Origin: JBJXGE01 sp046154185
GTDB taxonomy: Bacteria; Planctomycetota; UBA8108; UBA1146; JAJFFE01
Direction: 5' to 3'
Assembly (NCBI GenBank): GCA_046154185.1
Contig: JBJXGE010000009.1
Location: forward strand, 62,001-126,000
Length of the DNA: 64,000 nt
A program made the position numbers and the translations under genes. The notes beneath the pieces are model-generated. The model saw only the letters and a program-made list of their open reading frames with translations. It was not told the DNA's origin and ran no database searches. Of this stretch, positions 25,004 through 34,623 are shown piece after piece. Numbering within the stretch: position 1 is the first letter of the stretch; every line of letters begins with the position of its first letter.

Positions 25004-26839
25004 CTATTCGCGCGCGAATTTTTCCGCGGCGCGGTCATGCTCGTCGCTCACGCGGGCGAGTTCTTCATAGAGTTTCTCGCTGCGCGTCGTGAGCGCATGC
25101 AGCTCGCGTGAACACCGCGCAATCGTGGCGCCGTCGCCTTGCGTGGATGCCGCGATGAGCGCTTGTTGAGTCGCTTGCGATTGCACCTCCGTCGCGGCGA
25201 TATCGCGCTCGAGGGTTTTCATGCGTTCCTCGATCGGTCGCAGCGCGCGTGCGCGCGCCGTCACCCACTCGGCGCGTGCCCGACGTTCATCGCGGCGCGA
25301 AGTCTCCGTAGCGCGAGCTGCGCTGCGACTATCATCGCCGGTCGCCTCATTGCTCCAACCAATGCGGCTCAAGAAATCGTCATACGTACCCTCGAAGACG
25401 TTGACGCGATCTCGATCGAACACCACGAGTCGCGTCGCCAGCGCCGACAGCATGCGCTCATTATGCGTGACGAAAACAATGGCGTTTTGAAAAACTGCGA
25501 GCGCCTGAATCAACGCATCGATGGCGTCCATGTCCAAGTGGTTCGTTGGCTCGTCGAGCAACAAGAAGTTCGCCGGTGTCACGAGCAGCTTGCCGAGCAA
25601 CACCCGCGCGCGTTCACCGCCCGACAGCAGGTTCGTGGTCTTGAGCGCTTCTTGATCGGGAAACATCATCGCACCGCAAATGGCGCGCGCGGCACGCCGA
25701 TCGTTATCTGGGTGCATCGAGAGAATCTCGTCTTCGACGGTGCGCTTGGGATCGAGTCGATCGATATTCATTTGGCCGAAGTGCGCGGGCCGCAGATTCT
25801 GGTGCCGGCGCACTCGGCCGGCAGTCGGAGTCAATTCCGTGGCGAACAGGTTGAGGAGAGTGCTCTTCCCTTGGCCGTTCTTTCCGACGATGCCGATGCG
25901 ATCCCCGCGTCGCACCTCGATGTTGAAATCCTCAATGAGCAATTTGTCGCGCCCCGAGTAAGTGAATGCCAGCTCCTCTGCGCCGAGTAAGACCTCGCCA
26001 CTGAATGGCGCCTCGTTGAAGTGGAAGTCGAGCGACGCGAGCGCGTCGAGTTCGTCGAGTTTCTCATGCTTCGCGAGTTGCTTGATGCGCGACTGCACCG
26101 CCCGCGCCCGCGTCGCCTGCGCGCGAAATCTATTGATGAACCGCTCGGTGTCCTTGCGCGCACGCGCCATGTTGAGCCGGGTTTTCTCGTGGTGCTCTTC
26201 TTCTTGCGCTATGAGTTCATAAAGCTGCGTCGTCGGTCCCGCGATGCGGCGCGTGCCCGAGCGGTGAATCATCATCGTGTGCGTTGTGACGCTATCCATG
26301 AAATCCTGGTCGTGCGTCACCAGGATCATCTCACCGGGCCACGCCCGCAACCAACGTCGCAACCAACGGACCGTCACGATGTCGAGAAAGTTCGTGGGCT
26401 CGTCGAGGAGCAACAGGTTCGGCTCACTGAGGAGCAGCTTCGCGAGCTGCAAGCGCACTTGAAAGCCGCCGGAAATTTCCTGCGGCGGCCGCGCGAGGTC
26501 GCGGGCCGGAAAACCAAGACCGGCGAGCATCGCCTCCGCTTTGTGCTCGGCGATCACGCCGTGCTCATCGGGTGTGAGTCCGAGGCAGGCTTCATCGCGA
26601 ATCGTGGGTGCGCTGAAGTGCAAATGCTGCGACAAGTGTCCGACGCGATAGTTGCGCGAGATTTCGATGCGTCCCTCGTCGCAGGCTTCCTGGCCGATGA
26701 TCATGCGCAGCAGCGTGGTCTTGCCGCTGCCGTTGCGACCGACGAGCCCAAGCCGCTCGCGCGGTGTCATCACGAGGTCGACGCCGGCGAGGAGCTCGCG
26801 CTGACCATACGATTTGTGAATGCCGAGCAGTTTCAACAT
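25004..26839 (-). CDS. ABC-F family ATPase (ribosome-associated type)
   Basis: Two ABC cassettes on one chain with no membrane segment: Walker A GRNGSGKTT and GKNGQGKST, signature motifs EISGGFQVR and LLSGGERARV, Walker B LLLLDEPTNFLD and FLLLDEPTNHLD. They are joined by the charged helical linker typical of ABC-F proteins (~235-300). The C-terminal ~100 residues are a coiled-coil rich in Arg/Glu/Ala, as in YheS/Uup-type members. ABC-F proteins act on the ribosome during translation. I prefer the ATG at 26839 (MLKLLGIHKSYG); an upstream GTG at 26866 lacks a better binding site. It lies downstream of the glucan operon on the same strand and is probably transcribed separately. Confidence 0.9.
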   Translation of the reverse strand: MLKLLGIHKSYGQRELLAGVDLVMTPRERLGLVGRNGSGKTTLLRMIIGQEACDEGRIEISRNYRVGHLSQHLHFSAPTIRDEACLGLTPDEHGVIAEHKAEAMLAGLGFPARDLARPPQEISGGFQVRLQLAKLLLSEPNLLLLDEPTNFLDIVTVRWLRRWLRAWPGEMILVTHDQDFMDSVTTHTMMIHRSGTRRIAGPTTQLYELIAQEEEHHEKTRLNMARARKDTERFINRFRAQATRARAVQSRIKQLAKHEKLDELDALASLDFHFNEAPFSGEVLLGAEELAFTYSGRDKLLIEDFNIEVRRGDRIGIVGKNGQGKSTLLNLFATELTPTAGRVRRHQNLRPAHFGQMNIDRLDPKRTVEDEILSMHPDNDRRAARAICGAMMFPDQEALKTTNLLSGGERARVLLGKLLVTPANFLLLDEPTNHLDMDAIDALIQALAVFQNAIVFVTHNERMLSALATRLVVFDRDRVNVFEGTYDDFLSRIGWSNEATGDDSRSAARATETSRRDERRARAEWVTARARALRPIEERMKTLERDIAATEVQSQATQQALIAASTQGDGATIARCSRELHALTTRSEKLYEELARVSDEHDRAAEKFARE

Positions 26840-26966
26840 GACGAAATCCACGAGCAGGCGGGCCACAACGCGCGAGTTTGGACGCGCGTTATATCACGGG
26901 ATTTCAGGCGCGAGCCAACGGAAACTCACGGCAGTGGCCCCGAAACTCGCGATGCAACGTCCTCGC

Positions 26967-29900
26967 TCACGCCCACAAGACGAGATTCAAGAGACTCTCG
27001 TCGAGCGGACCGTTGCGACGCACGCGGGCGCGGATGCCGTAGGAGAAGCGTCCGCAGCGTTCGAGCCGCACGCACCCGTCGTAGATGGTGCTGCCGGAGC
27101 TGAGGCGATCGGCGGCTGCGAGCGGAATGATCATCGGTTTGTCGAGCGCCGCGCCCGCGTATTTCGAATGACCCACGACGAGTTCGACGGAGATATCTGC
27201 TGGAGTAAGCGTACCGAGCGCGACCTCGACTCGCGCCTCGAGTGTGTCGCCGACGCTGACGTGATTCAGCTCGGACACACGCGCCGATAGAATCTGCAGC
27301 CCTTCGAAACCCTTGCGGAGCCGTGCATGTTCCGCCGTGAGCTGACGCAACGGCTCGTAGCGCTCCGCTGCGAGCCGCGCGTGCTGGCGCGCCAACGGGC
27401 AGTAAGCCGCGCTCGAGTACTCGCCGACCATGCGATCGGTGTTGAACTGAGGCGGAATGGACTCGAAGTTTTGGCGCACGCGGGCGAGCCATCCTTCGGG
27501 GATTCCATCGGCATTGCGCGTGAAGTAGAGCGGCAGGATCTCCTCTTCGAGCAAGCTATAGAGCGTACCGGCGTCGAGTTCGTCCTGGAGATTCTGATCG
27601 GGGAAACTCGAATCGCGCGCAATGACCCAGCCATTCTTTCCGTCGTAGGCTTCTTCCCACCAACCATCGGCGACGCTTAGATTCAGCGCGCCATTGGCGG
27701 CGGCCTTCATCCCGGACGTGCCGCTCGCCTCGAGCGGCGGCACCGGATTATTGAGCCAAAGATCGACGCCGCGCACGAGTTGTCGCGCGAGATCGATATT
27801 GTAGTCCTCGAGAAAAATCACGCGTCCGAGGAGTCCCGGGCGTCGACATTCTTCCGCGACCGAGCGCAGGATCTGCTGGCCTTGACCATCACGTGGATGC
27901 GCTTTGCCGGCGATGAGTATGCGCACGGGGCGGGTCGGATGATTGACGAGCGCCGTGAGGCGCGCCAAGTCGCGAAACAAGAGTTGTGCGCGCTTGTAGG
28001 GCGCGAAGCGACGTGCGAAGCCGATGAAGAAGGCCTGCTCGTCGAGTCCGCGCAGGCACTCTTCCATCGCCGCGGGACTGTCACGCCGCGCGACGAAACC
28101 ATCGGCGAGTCGCTGCCGCGCCATGGCGAGCAACTCCCGCTTGGATTCCGTACGCACGCGCCACAAGTCTGCGGACGGCAGCGTCGCGGCGCGGCGCACG
28201 AAGTCCTGCGCGTTGACCGGGCGATCCTTCGCGCCGAAGAGCGCCGCGACTCGCGGCGCCACCCAAGTCGGTAGGTGCACGCCGTTCGTGATGCTGCGCA
28301 CCGGCAAGTCGCCGCTGAGGAGTTGCGGCCAACACGTCTTGAGAAGGCCGCGTGTCACTTCGCCGTGCCGCCGACTCACGCCGTTGAGGAAGCCAGCGAA
28401 GTGAATCGCCAGGTACGTCATATTGAATTGGCCGCGATCCTCTTCGGTCTCACCGAGCGCGAAGAATCGCTCCCACGGCAATCCAACCCAGGACCCCGCG
28501 TCTGAGAAATAGCGTCGCAGGAGATCCTCGCCAAACCGATCGTGACCGGCCGGCACCGGCGTGTGAGTCGTGAACAGCGTCGAAGCGCGCACCATTTCGC
28601 GCGCCTCGTCGAATGTGAGTCCCTGCTCGCGCACGTAGGAACTCACGCGTTCGAGCGCGAGCAAGGCCGAGTGACCTTCATTCATGTGGTAGACGAGCGG
28701 ATCGAGCCCAAGTCGCTCGAGGAGGCGGATCCCGCCGCGACTCAGCACGATCTCCTGCTTGAGTCGATGCTCGACGTCACCGGCGTAGAGCTGGTGGGTG
28801 ATCGCGCAATCTTCGGCGCGGTTCTTCGGCGACTCTGAATCGAGCAGATAGAGCGCCACGCGACCGACTTTCACACGCCACACCGTCAGCGTGACGACGC
28901 TGCTCGGAAACTGGAGCGCGATTTCCATCGGCTCATTGTTCGGCCCACACACGAGCTCCATCGGCAAAGCGTTCGGATCGTTTTCATCCGGCCGCGCGAG
29001 CTGCTCACAGTTGGGGGCCAGCTGCTGACTCAAGTAACCCTTACGATAAAAGAGCCCGACGCCGACGAGCGGCAGCGCGAGATCGCTTGCGGATTTGAGG
29101 TGATCGCCAGCAAGGAGGCCGAGGCCACCAGCGTACGTTTTGAGCGATTCATGCACGCCGAACTCAGCGCAGAAGTAAGCGACCGGGCGCGTCGAACTGA
29201 GACCGTGCTCAGCCGCGGTCTTGCTGTTCGAGCCCGCGAGGTAACTGTCGAAACGGGCGAGCACGCTGGCGAGTTTGTAGACGAAGCGACTGTCTTCCGC
29301 TTTCGCGCGCAAGTCTTCGGGGTACACCTCGCGCAAGAAGCGCACGGGGTTGTGCTGGCACGCGTTCCAGCGGCGCTGCGACAATTCCTCGAACAGCGAG
29401 CAAGCCTCCGGATCCCAACTCCACCAGTAATTGTCGGCAAGCCGCGCGAGCCCAGCGAGTTTCTCGGGCAACGTAGCGGCGACGTCGAACTGAAAGAGTT
29501 GCGGGCGGCGACCCTGCAGCGTCGGTCGCACGGGCACGGGAATCTGCTGGCGTTTTGTCAGCGTGCCGCGGCCGCGCCTCTCGGTACAACGCGTCGCCGC
29601 CTCGAACGCCGCTTCGTAATGTTCGATCAGCACCGGCCAAGAGGTGTGCGCCGCTGTTTGCCGACAGCGTTCGCTGACGGCCGCATTGTCGATGTGGTTC
29701 GCAATGCGCTCTTCGATGATCTGCGCGAGTTCCCGCACGGTTTGCGCTTCGGTGAGCCGCGTTCGTTGTAGGACGTGCACGCCGTCATTCGGGCCGAGCC
29801 CGGCGGCTTGGATCCAGTGGCCGAAACCCGCGAGGTCGCTCGTGACCGTCGGCACCCCGACGGCGATACTCTCCATCGGCGTGTAACCCCACGGCTCATA

Positions 29901-31193
29901 GAAGGACGGAAAGCACGACAACTCGAATCCGCGGAGCGCGGCTTCGTACGGCAGATTCAAGACGCCGTCGGTCGGTTCGAGGTAGATCGGCACTTGGATG
30001 ACGCGCACGCGTTGGCGGATGCCATTGACGAGCCCAAGCTCGCGGGCACAGCGCTGCACTGGATCATTGTCGGCGTCGAACAAATTGTGCGTCGAATAGC
30101 CGGGCAGCGGTTCGCGCTTTTCTTCTGCATGCACGTCGCCGACGAGTCGCGCCCGCAGCGCCGCTGAGACGCCGGAGTTTCCGGCCGGCACCAGCACCCA
30201 GGCGACTATCGGACGACCGGCGGATTGGTTGAGTTGGCTGAGCGCGCCGAGGTAGACGTCGATGCCCTTGTTATGAAACTCGTAGCGCCCGGAGATGCAG
30301 ATGTGCGCGGCGTCGGGGTCCACGGCGCCAAGCATGGCGGTCGCCAAATGATCGAGCGCGCGACGCGCGTCGGGCGGCGTCGCCGGTCCACAGATTTCAT
30401 CGAGTCCGTCGAGGTCGATGCCGTTTGGCAGCACCGGTGATGGCTTGCGGCCGTGGAGCACCTCGGCCTCGCGCGCCGTGATGTCGCTGACGGTCGTGAA
30501 CACGTCGGCCTCGCGACCGCACACACCCTCGAGCGAGTGTTTGGCGCGCACGCCGTGCGCCTCGGCGAGTGCGCGCGGGTCGCGTCCGCCGAGTCCCGCT
30601 TCGGGGCTGAGCCCGGTCGCGCTCAGCACTCGCCCGAGCATCGTCGCGTGCGTGGTGAACACCGTACCGACGTTGGGGCAGCGCTCCTTGAGATAGAGGA
30701 TGCCGGCGCCGGTCATCCATTCGTGAAACTGCGCGACGGCGCGGCCGCGTTGCGGCGCGACGTAGCGTTCGCAGAACTCCTCGATCACGAGTCCGCACGC
30801 GTGGCCGAAGAGGAGGGGCTCGATGTAATCCCACGTGCCGAGCAGAGAGTCGACCTGAAAGCGCTCCCAGAGGCCGGCGAGGATGCCGTCCTTCTGGGCG
30901 TAAAACCCCGAGAACTCGACCAACACGGTGATGGGTCGGCCGGGCACTTGCCACCGACCGACGCGGACGGGCACGCCCTTTCGCCGACAAGCTTCCGCGA
31001 AATCTTCGTAGCCCGGCAAATCTTCGAACGGCAAACCCTGCGCGCTGTGCGACGCGAGTAACCACGGTCCGAGCGTGATGTATTGATCGCCGTATTGGGC
31101 GACGAGCGTCTTGGCCTTGGAAGAAACGACCGTGTGAATGCCGCCGACTTTGTTACACACTTCCCAACTGGCTTCGAACAGTGTTGTCGTCAC
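26967..31193 (-). CDS. Fusion of GT3-type glycogen synthase and GT35 alpha-glucan phosphorylase
   Basis: One 1408-residue chain joins two opposing activities. The N-terminal ~540 residues look like eukaryotic-type (GT3) glycogen synthase: FEASWEVCNKVGGIHTVV at the start, and PSFYEPWGYTPMESIAVGVP near the donor site. After a short linker comes a phosphorylase of the bacterial/archaeal alpha-glucan phosphorylase type, with a DUF3417-like entry domain (YWWSWDPEACSLFEEL). PAGHDRFGED, NGVHLPTW and the PLP-lysine motif EASGTSGMKAAANG follow (Lys about residue 1163). The last ~120 residues form a beta-rich domain. The GTG start overlaps the GH57 stop (GTGA). Similar fusions are known from Bacteroidetes. 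Cytoplasmic glycogen turnover is the likely role; which half is active in vivo is unknown. Confidence 0.9.
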   Translation of the reverse strand: MTTTLFEASWEVCNKVGGIHTVVSSKAKTLVAQYGDQYITLGPWLLASHSAQGLPFEDLPGYEDFAEACRRKGVPVRVGRWQVPGRPITVLVEFSGFYAQKDGILAGLWERFQVDSLLGTWDYIEPLLFGHACGLVIEEFCERYVAPQRGRAVAQFHEWMTGAGILYLKERCPNVGTVFTTHATMLGRVLSATGLSPEAGLGGRDPRALAEAHGVRAKHSLEGVCGREADVFTTVSDITAREAEVLHGRKPSPVLPNGIDLDGLDEICGPATPPDARRALDHLATAMLGAVDPDAAHICISGRYEFHNKGIDVYLGALSQLNQSAGRPIVAWVLVPAGNSGVSAALRARLVGDVHAEEKREPLPGYSTHNLFDADNDPVQRCARELGLVNGIRQRVRVIQVPIYLEPTDGVLNLPYEAALRGFELSCFPSFYEPWGYTPMESIAVGVPTVTSDLAGFGHWIQAAGLGPNDGVHVLQRTRLTEAQTVRELAQIIEERIANHIDNAAVSERCRQTAAHTSWPVLIEHYEAAFEAATRCTERRGRGTLTKRQQIPVPVRPTLQGRRPQLFQFDVAATLPEKLAGLARLADNYWWSWDPEACSLFEELSQRRWNACQHNPVRFLREVYPEDLRAKAEDSRFVYKLASVLARFDSYLAGSNSKTAAEHGLSSTRPVAYFCAEFGVHESLKTYAGGLGLLAGDHLKSASDLALPLVGVGLFYRKGYLSQQLAPNCEQLARPDENDPNALPMELVCGPNNEPMEIALQFPSSVVTLTVWRVKVGRVALYLLDSESPKNRAEDCAITHQLYAGDVEHRLKQEIVLSRGGIRLLERLGLDPLVYHMNEGHSALLALERVSSYVREQGLTFDEAREMVRASTLFTTHTPVPAGHDRFGEDLLRRYFSDAGSWVGLPWERFFALGETEEDRGQFNMTYLAIHFAGFLNGVSRRHGEVTRGLLKTCWPQLLSGDLPVRSITNGVHLPTWVAPRVAALFGAKDRPVNAQDFVRRAATLPSADLWRVRTESKRELLAMARQRLADGFVARRDSPAAMEECLRGLDEQAFFIGFARRFAPYKRAQLLFRDLARLTALVNHPTRPVRILIAGKAHPRDGQGQQILRSVAEECRRPGLLGRVIFLEDYNIDLARQLVRGVDLWLNNPVPPLEASGTSGMKAAANGALNLSVADGWWEEAYDGKNGWVIARDSSFPDQNLQDELDAGTLYSLLEEEILPLYFTRNADGIPEGWLARVRQNFESIPPQFNTDRMVGEYSSAAYCPLARQHARLAAERYEPLRQLTAEHARLRKGFEGLQILSARVSELNHVSVGDTLEARVEVALGTLTPADISVELVVGHSKYAGAALDKPMIIPLAAADRLSSGSTIYDGCVRLERCGRFSYGIRARVRRNGPLDESLLNLVLWA

Positions 31194-32461
31194 GGTGTTG
31201 CTCTCGTTCGTTCGTCGTTGGTGTTAAACGCGGAAAACGGCGCCAATGCCACGCGCTCCGCCTCGGCGCGCGCGCGTGTCGTGCGCTGCGTGAGATCCGC
31301 GAGCACATTCATGAAGGCGATGAACGCGTCGTGTGGACTCGCGTAGGGGCTAAAGTACTTGTGCACGTCGCCGTCTTGAAAGTACTTCGTGCACATATAG
31401 TACAAGTGATCGGACGTGGTGAGCCGGCGCCAACTCTCGAGTAGGTCGGCGCGCCCGGCGCTCGCCGCGGCGCGCACAGCGGGGCCGAGGTCGTAGAGCG
31501 CCGCGTGCGCGGCGCGTTGCATGTTGTTGCCGAGCCAGGCGGTCAGGTCGCGCTCGGTGTCGGCCCACGAGATGGTCGCTGGAAAGTCGAGCCGACCGAC
31601 GGGTTCGTGTCCTGCGATTACTTCGGACGGCGTCGAGAAGCGAAAGCGTGGCGCTGCGAGCACCGCGCCGGGCAAGTGCCGCATGAACTCGAAGATGCCG
31701 GTTTCAGTCCACTGATGCTCGCCGAAAGTTTCGTAGTCGATGAAGAGTCCGACGAAAGGGTGCTCGGGGGGCAGCGCATGGAGCCACGTCGCGAACCGAT
31801 CGGCCGTCAGCGGCCATTCGCACCAGTCTCGGTTCGAGAAGCGGAACGCGATGTCGTCGCTCAGTTGATACGAGCGGAGCAGCATCTTGACCTTGCGACA
31901 ACCTTCCGGCTGGTAGACGAAGTGCGGGCTGCGCCAGCCCAATAGCTTGTCGGCGCCCTCGGCGAGCAATCCCTCGTAACCGAGCGCCTCGATGTGCTGC
32001 GCGATCGCGTTGCTCGCGATGAGTTCAGTGTTTCTAAAAACCGTCGGCCGGCGACCAAAGAGATGCTCGATGCGACGCGTGTGCCGCGCGATCTGCGCGG
32101 CAAATTCCGCGGGGTCGCGCTCGAAGGCGAGCGAGTGGAAATACGTCTCCGCGAGAATTTCGACGCAGCCGGTCGCGACGAGCGCTTGGAAGCTCGCGAG
32201 CGCTTCCGGCGCCCAACGCTCGAGTTGGTCGAGCACCACGCCGCTCAACGAGAAGGCGCAACGGAAGCGACCGTCGTGCCGCCGGATCAATTCGAGCAGT
32301 ACGTCGTTCATCGGCAAGTAACACTTTTCGGCGACGCGCTTCAGGATGCGCGCATTCTCGACGTCGTCGAAGTAGTCGCTCGCGTGACCAATATCGAAGA
32401 ACGAATAGCGCCGGAGTCGCAGCGGCTGGTGAACCTGGAAGTAAAAGACCACTTCGGTCAT
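31190..32461 (-). CDS. Glycoside hydrolase family 57 (alpha-amylase/glucanotransferase type)
   Basis: The ATG at 32461 overlaps the upstream glycosyltransferase stop (ATGA); 423 residues. The GH57 conserved regions are visible in order: FQVHQPLR (region 1), GCVEILAETYFHSL (2), RPTVFRNTEL with the nucleophile Glu (3), FIDYETFGEHQ with the acid/base Asp (4), and HLYYMCTKYFQDGDVH (5). There is no signal peptide, so it acts in the cytoplasm on alpha-glucans. It lies between a GT4 and the GT3-GT35 fusion in a fully coupled three-gene operon, which points to glycogen synthesis or remodelling rather than external starch digestion. Confidence 0.92.
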   Translation of the reverse strand: MTEVVFYFQVHQPLRLRRYSFFDIGHASDYFDDVENARILKRVAEKCYLPMNDVLLELIRRHDGRFRCAFSLSGVVLDQLERWAPEALASFQALVATGCVEILAETYFHSLAFERDPAEFAAQIARHTRRIEHLFGRRPTVFRNTELIASNAIAQHIEALGYEGLLAEGADKLLGWRSPHFVYQPEGCRKVKMLLRSYQLSDDIAFRFSNRDWCEWPLTADRFATWLHALPPEHPFVGLFIDYETFGEHQWTETGIFEFMRHLPGAVLAAPRFRFSTPSEVIAGHEPVGRLDFPATISWADTERDLTAWLGNNMQRAAHAALYDLGPAVRAAASAGRADLLESWRRLTTSDHLYYMCTKYFQDGDVHKYFSPYASPHDAFIAFMNVLADLTQRTTRARAEAERVALAPFSAFNTNDERTRATP

Positions 32462-33915
32462 GCGACCAACTCTTCGTATACCCGGCGTAGCTTGCGGCCC
32501 GGAACATCCCAACTCATGCGCGCGACCTCCGTGCGGCCTTCTTCGCGGAGTTGCAAGTTGAGTGGGCGATAGTTGAGGAGCGCGAGAATCTTGTTGGCGA
32601 GCTCATCGACGTCCCAGAAGTCGACCTTGAGCGCGTTCGTGAGCACTTCCGCGACGCCGCTTTGGCGCGACACGATGACGGGCACTTCGCGCGCCAGCGC
32701 TTCGAGCGGGGCGATGCCGAAGGGCTCCGACACGGAAGGCATCACGTAGACATCGGCAAGCGCGAACATGCGATCGACGTCTGGGCCCTTGAGAAAGCCG
32801 GTGAAGTGCATGTTGCGCGCGATCCCCAGCTCCGCGGCGCGTTCGATCATCGGAGTCAGCATGTCGCCGGCGCCCGCCATCACGAACCGCACGTGCGGCG
32901 CGAGTTCAAGCACGCGGGCCGCCGCGGCGAGAAAGTAGTCGGGCCCTTTTTGAAACGTGACGCGCCCCATGAAGAGCACGACCGGCGCGGCATTGGTGTC
33001 GGCGGCCGGCGACCGTCGTCGATCGGGGCCCGGCGCCACCGCGTTGTGTACCACGCGGATTTTGTCGGCGGCGATCTCATAGCGGTTTTGAATCACGCCG
33101 GCCGTGTAGCGACTCACGGCGACCACGCGCGTTGCGTGGTGCATCCCATGGCGTTCGATCGCGCGGATGACGGTGTTGACGTTCTCGCCGCTGCGGTCGT
33201 ATTCGGTCGCGTGGGTGTGGGTGACGAGCGGCTTCCCCATCACCGCTGCCGTCAGGAGTCCCGCGGGAAACGTCATCCAATCGTGCGCATGCACGACGTC
33301 GAACGTGCGAGTACGCGCGAGTTCGGCGACTGCGACCGCGTAACGACTGACTTCGGCAAGGAGGTCGTTGCCGTAGCGGCCGGAGAATCCGGGCGCTCTC
33401 GCGGCGGCACCGCACTGCCACGCTTCGGGCACTGGTAGTGCGTCGAGATCTGCGAACCGGTGACGCCAGTGGGCAACGAGCTCGGCGTCGAGACCGACAT
33501 CGGAGCGCGCGGGGTCGCCGCCATCGAACGCGGCGAAATGCGCGCGACGGCGTGCATATTCGCTGGGAGTGAGATAGGGGCTGAGCGCGCTCGCGACAGT
33601 CAGGCGCTCCAACGTACCGGCGGGGCCACTGCGGCGCGCTTCGCCGTTCGCCGTCGTTGAGAGTGTGCCGCTCGCTTCGCCGCGCGCTGGCGCATTGGCG
33701 TTCGCTGCCTCCGTCTCCGCCGGGGTCGAACTCGCGAGTTGATTGCAACCGATGAGTTCGACTGCGCCCGTGCATTCGTCGCCGTAGACGCACGGCACGA
33801 CAAATTGCACTTCGACCCCCGCGTTCAGAAGGCCGTGACTAATGCCGTGACACGCGGTCCCGAGACCACCCGAAATGTGCGGCGGAAACTCCCACCCGAG
33901 CATCAAGACTCTCAT
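32458..33915 (-). CDS. GT4-family glycosyltransferase, glycogen synthase-like
   Basis: From the ATG at 33915 (GGGAG upstream) the protein is 485 residues. It starts MRVLMLGWEFPPHISGGLGT, the GT4/GT5 glucan-synthase N-terminus with the KxGG-like SGGLG loop. It has VHAHDWMT in the first Rossmann fold and the GT4 C-terminal signature VMPSVSEPFGIAPLEALAREVPVI. A ~70-residue low-complexity insert (Ala/Thr/Glu-rich, ~55-110) separates the first strands. It begins the operon with GH57 and the GT3-GT35 fusion. It may elongate glucan chains from a nucleotide-sugar; the donor (ADP- or UDP-glucose) cannot be read from the sequence. Confidence 0.88.
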   Translation of the reverse strand: MRVLMLGWEFPPHISGGLGTACHGISHGLLNAGVEVQFVVPCVYGDECTGAVELIGCNQLASSTPAETEAANANAPARGEASGTLSTTANGEARRSGPAGTLERLTVASALSPYLTPSEYARRRAHFAAFDGGDPARSDVGLDAELVAHWRHRFADLDALPVPEAWQCGAAARAPGFSGRYGNDLLAEVSRYAVAVAELARTRTFDVVHAHDWMTFPAGLLTAAVMGKPLVTHTHATEYDRSGENVNTVIRAIERHGMHHATRVVAVSRYTAGVIQNRYEIAADKIRVVHNAVAPGPDRRRSPAADTNAAPVVLFMGRVTFQKGPDYFLAAAARVLELAPHVRFVMAGAGDMLTPMIERAAELGIARNMHFTGFLKGPDVDRMFALADVYVMPSVSEPFGIAPLEALAREVPVIVSRQSGVAEVLTNALKVDFWDVDELANKILALLNYRPLNLQLREEGRTEVARMSWDVPGRKLRRVYEELVA

Positions 33916-34101
33916 GCCGGGCACAGCTCCCGTTGGTTGGTCGACCGGACTCTCGGGCGATGGACGTAGAATGGCCGCGTCCCGCGACGGGCTTCCGTGT
34001 TCCATTTATCGGCTGGAGCGGGGCGGTGCTGCGTAGCGGCTTAGGAAATATTGTGGGGGAGCGGACCCGACTCGAGTACCGGAGCTTGCGATCGCGCGCC
34101 G

Positions 34102-34623
34102 CTAGCGAATCCCCTGCTTGGCGTAGATCACTTTATCGTCGTGGGGCGCATAAAAATCCTTCAGCAACGCCACCTGTTCGTAGCCGCTGCGAAGATAAAA
34201 GCCGCGGGTCGACGCATACTGCGGCTTGTTCGATGTATCGATGTAAATCGCGCCGCCGCCGGCGGCGCGCACGCGCTGCTCGACTTCCCGGAGAATCGCG
34301 CTCCCGACGCCGCCGCGCTGAAGCGTCGGGTCGACCGCGATCCAGTACAAATCGAAGCTCGCGACCGTACAGGCGATCGGCCCATAGCACGCGTAGCCCG
34401 CCAGCTTGCCGCGTGTCTCCGCGAACACAAAGTAGTAGCCGCTTGCCGCGCCGAGCTTGAGTCGCTCGACGACGAGTTCCATCGCGACATCCACTTCAGC
34501 GTCGGTGAAGTACCCGGTCGCCGCGACGAGACTCCGCACGCCCTCGGCGTCGCCTGGTTGCACGCGATCTCGAAATGTCAAAGCAAGCGGCGTCGAAGCA
34601 CCGCGGTTGTGTTCTGGAGTCAA
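34102..34623 (-). CDS. GNAT-family N-acetyltransferase
   Basis: A 173-residue GNAT protein. The acetyl-CoA motif is QRGGVGSAILREVEQRVRAAG (Q/RxxGxG/A form) after the strand DLYWIAVDPTL; IYIDTSNKPQY and RGFYLRSGYEQV complete motifs A and B. The start is uncertain: the TTG at 34623 has no good ribosome-binding site. It follows the ATP-grasp pair and kamA on the same strand but after a terminator module and a 366-base gap. AblB, the beta-lysine N-acetyltransferase that often partners lysine 2,3-aminomutase, is longer (~270 residues), so this may be a different acetyltransferase acting in the same pathway, or unrelated. Confidence 0.85.
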   Translation of the reverse strand: MTPEHNRGASTPLALTFRDRVQPGDAEGVRSLVAATGYFTDAEVDVAMELVVERLKLGAASGYYFVFAETRGKLAGYACYGPIACTVASFDLYWIAVDPTLQRGGVGSAILREVEQRVRAAGGGAIYIDTSNKPQYASTRGFYLRSGYEQVALLKDFYAPHDDKVIYAKQGIR

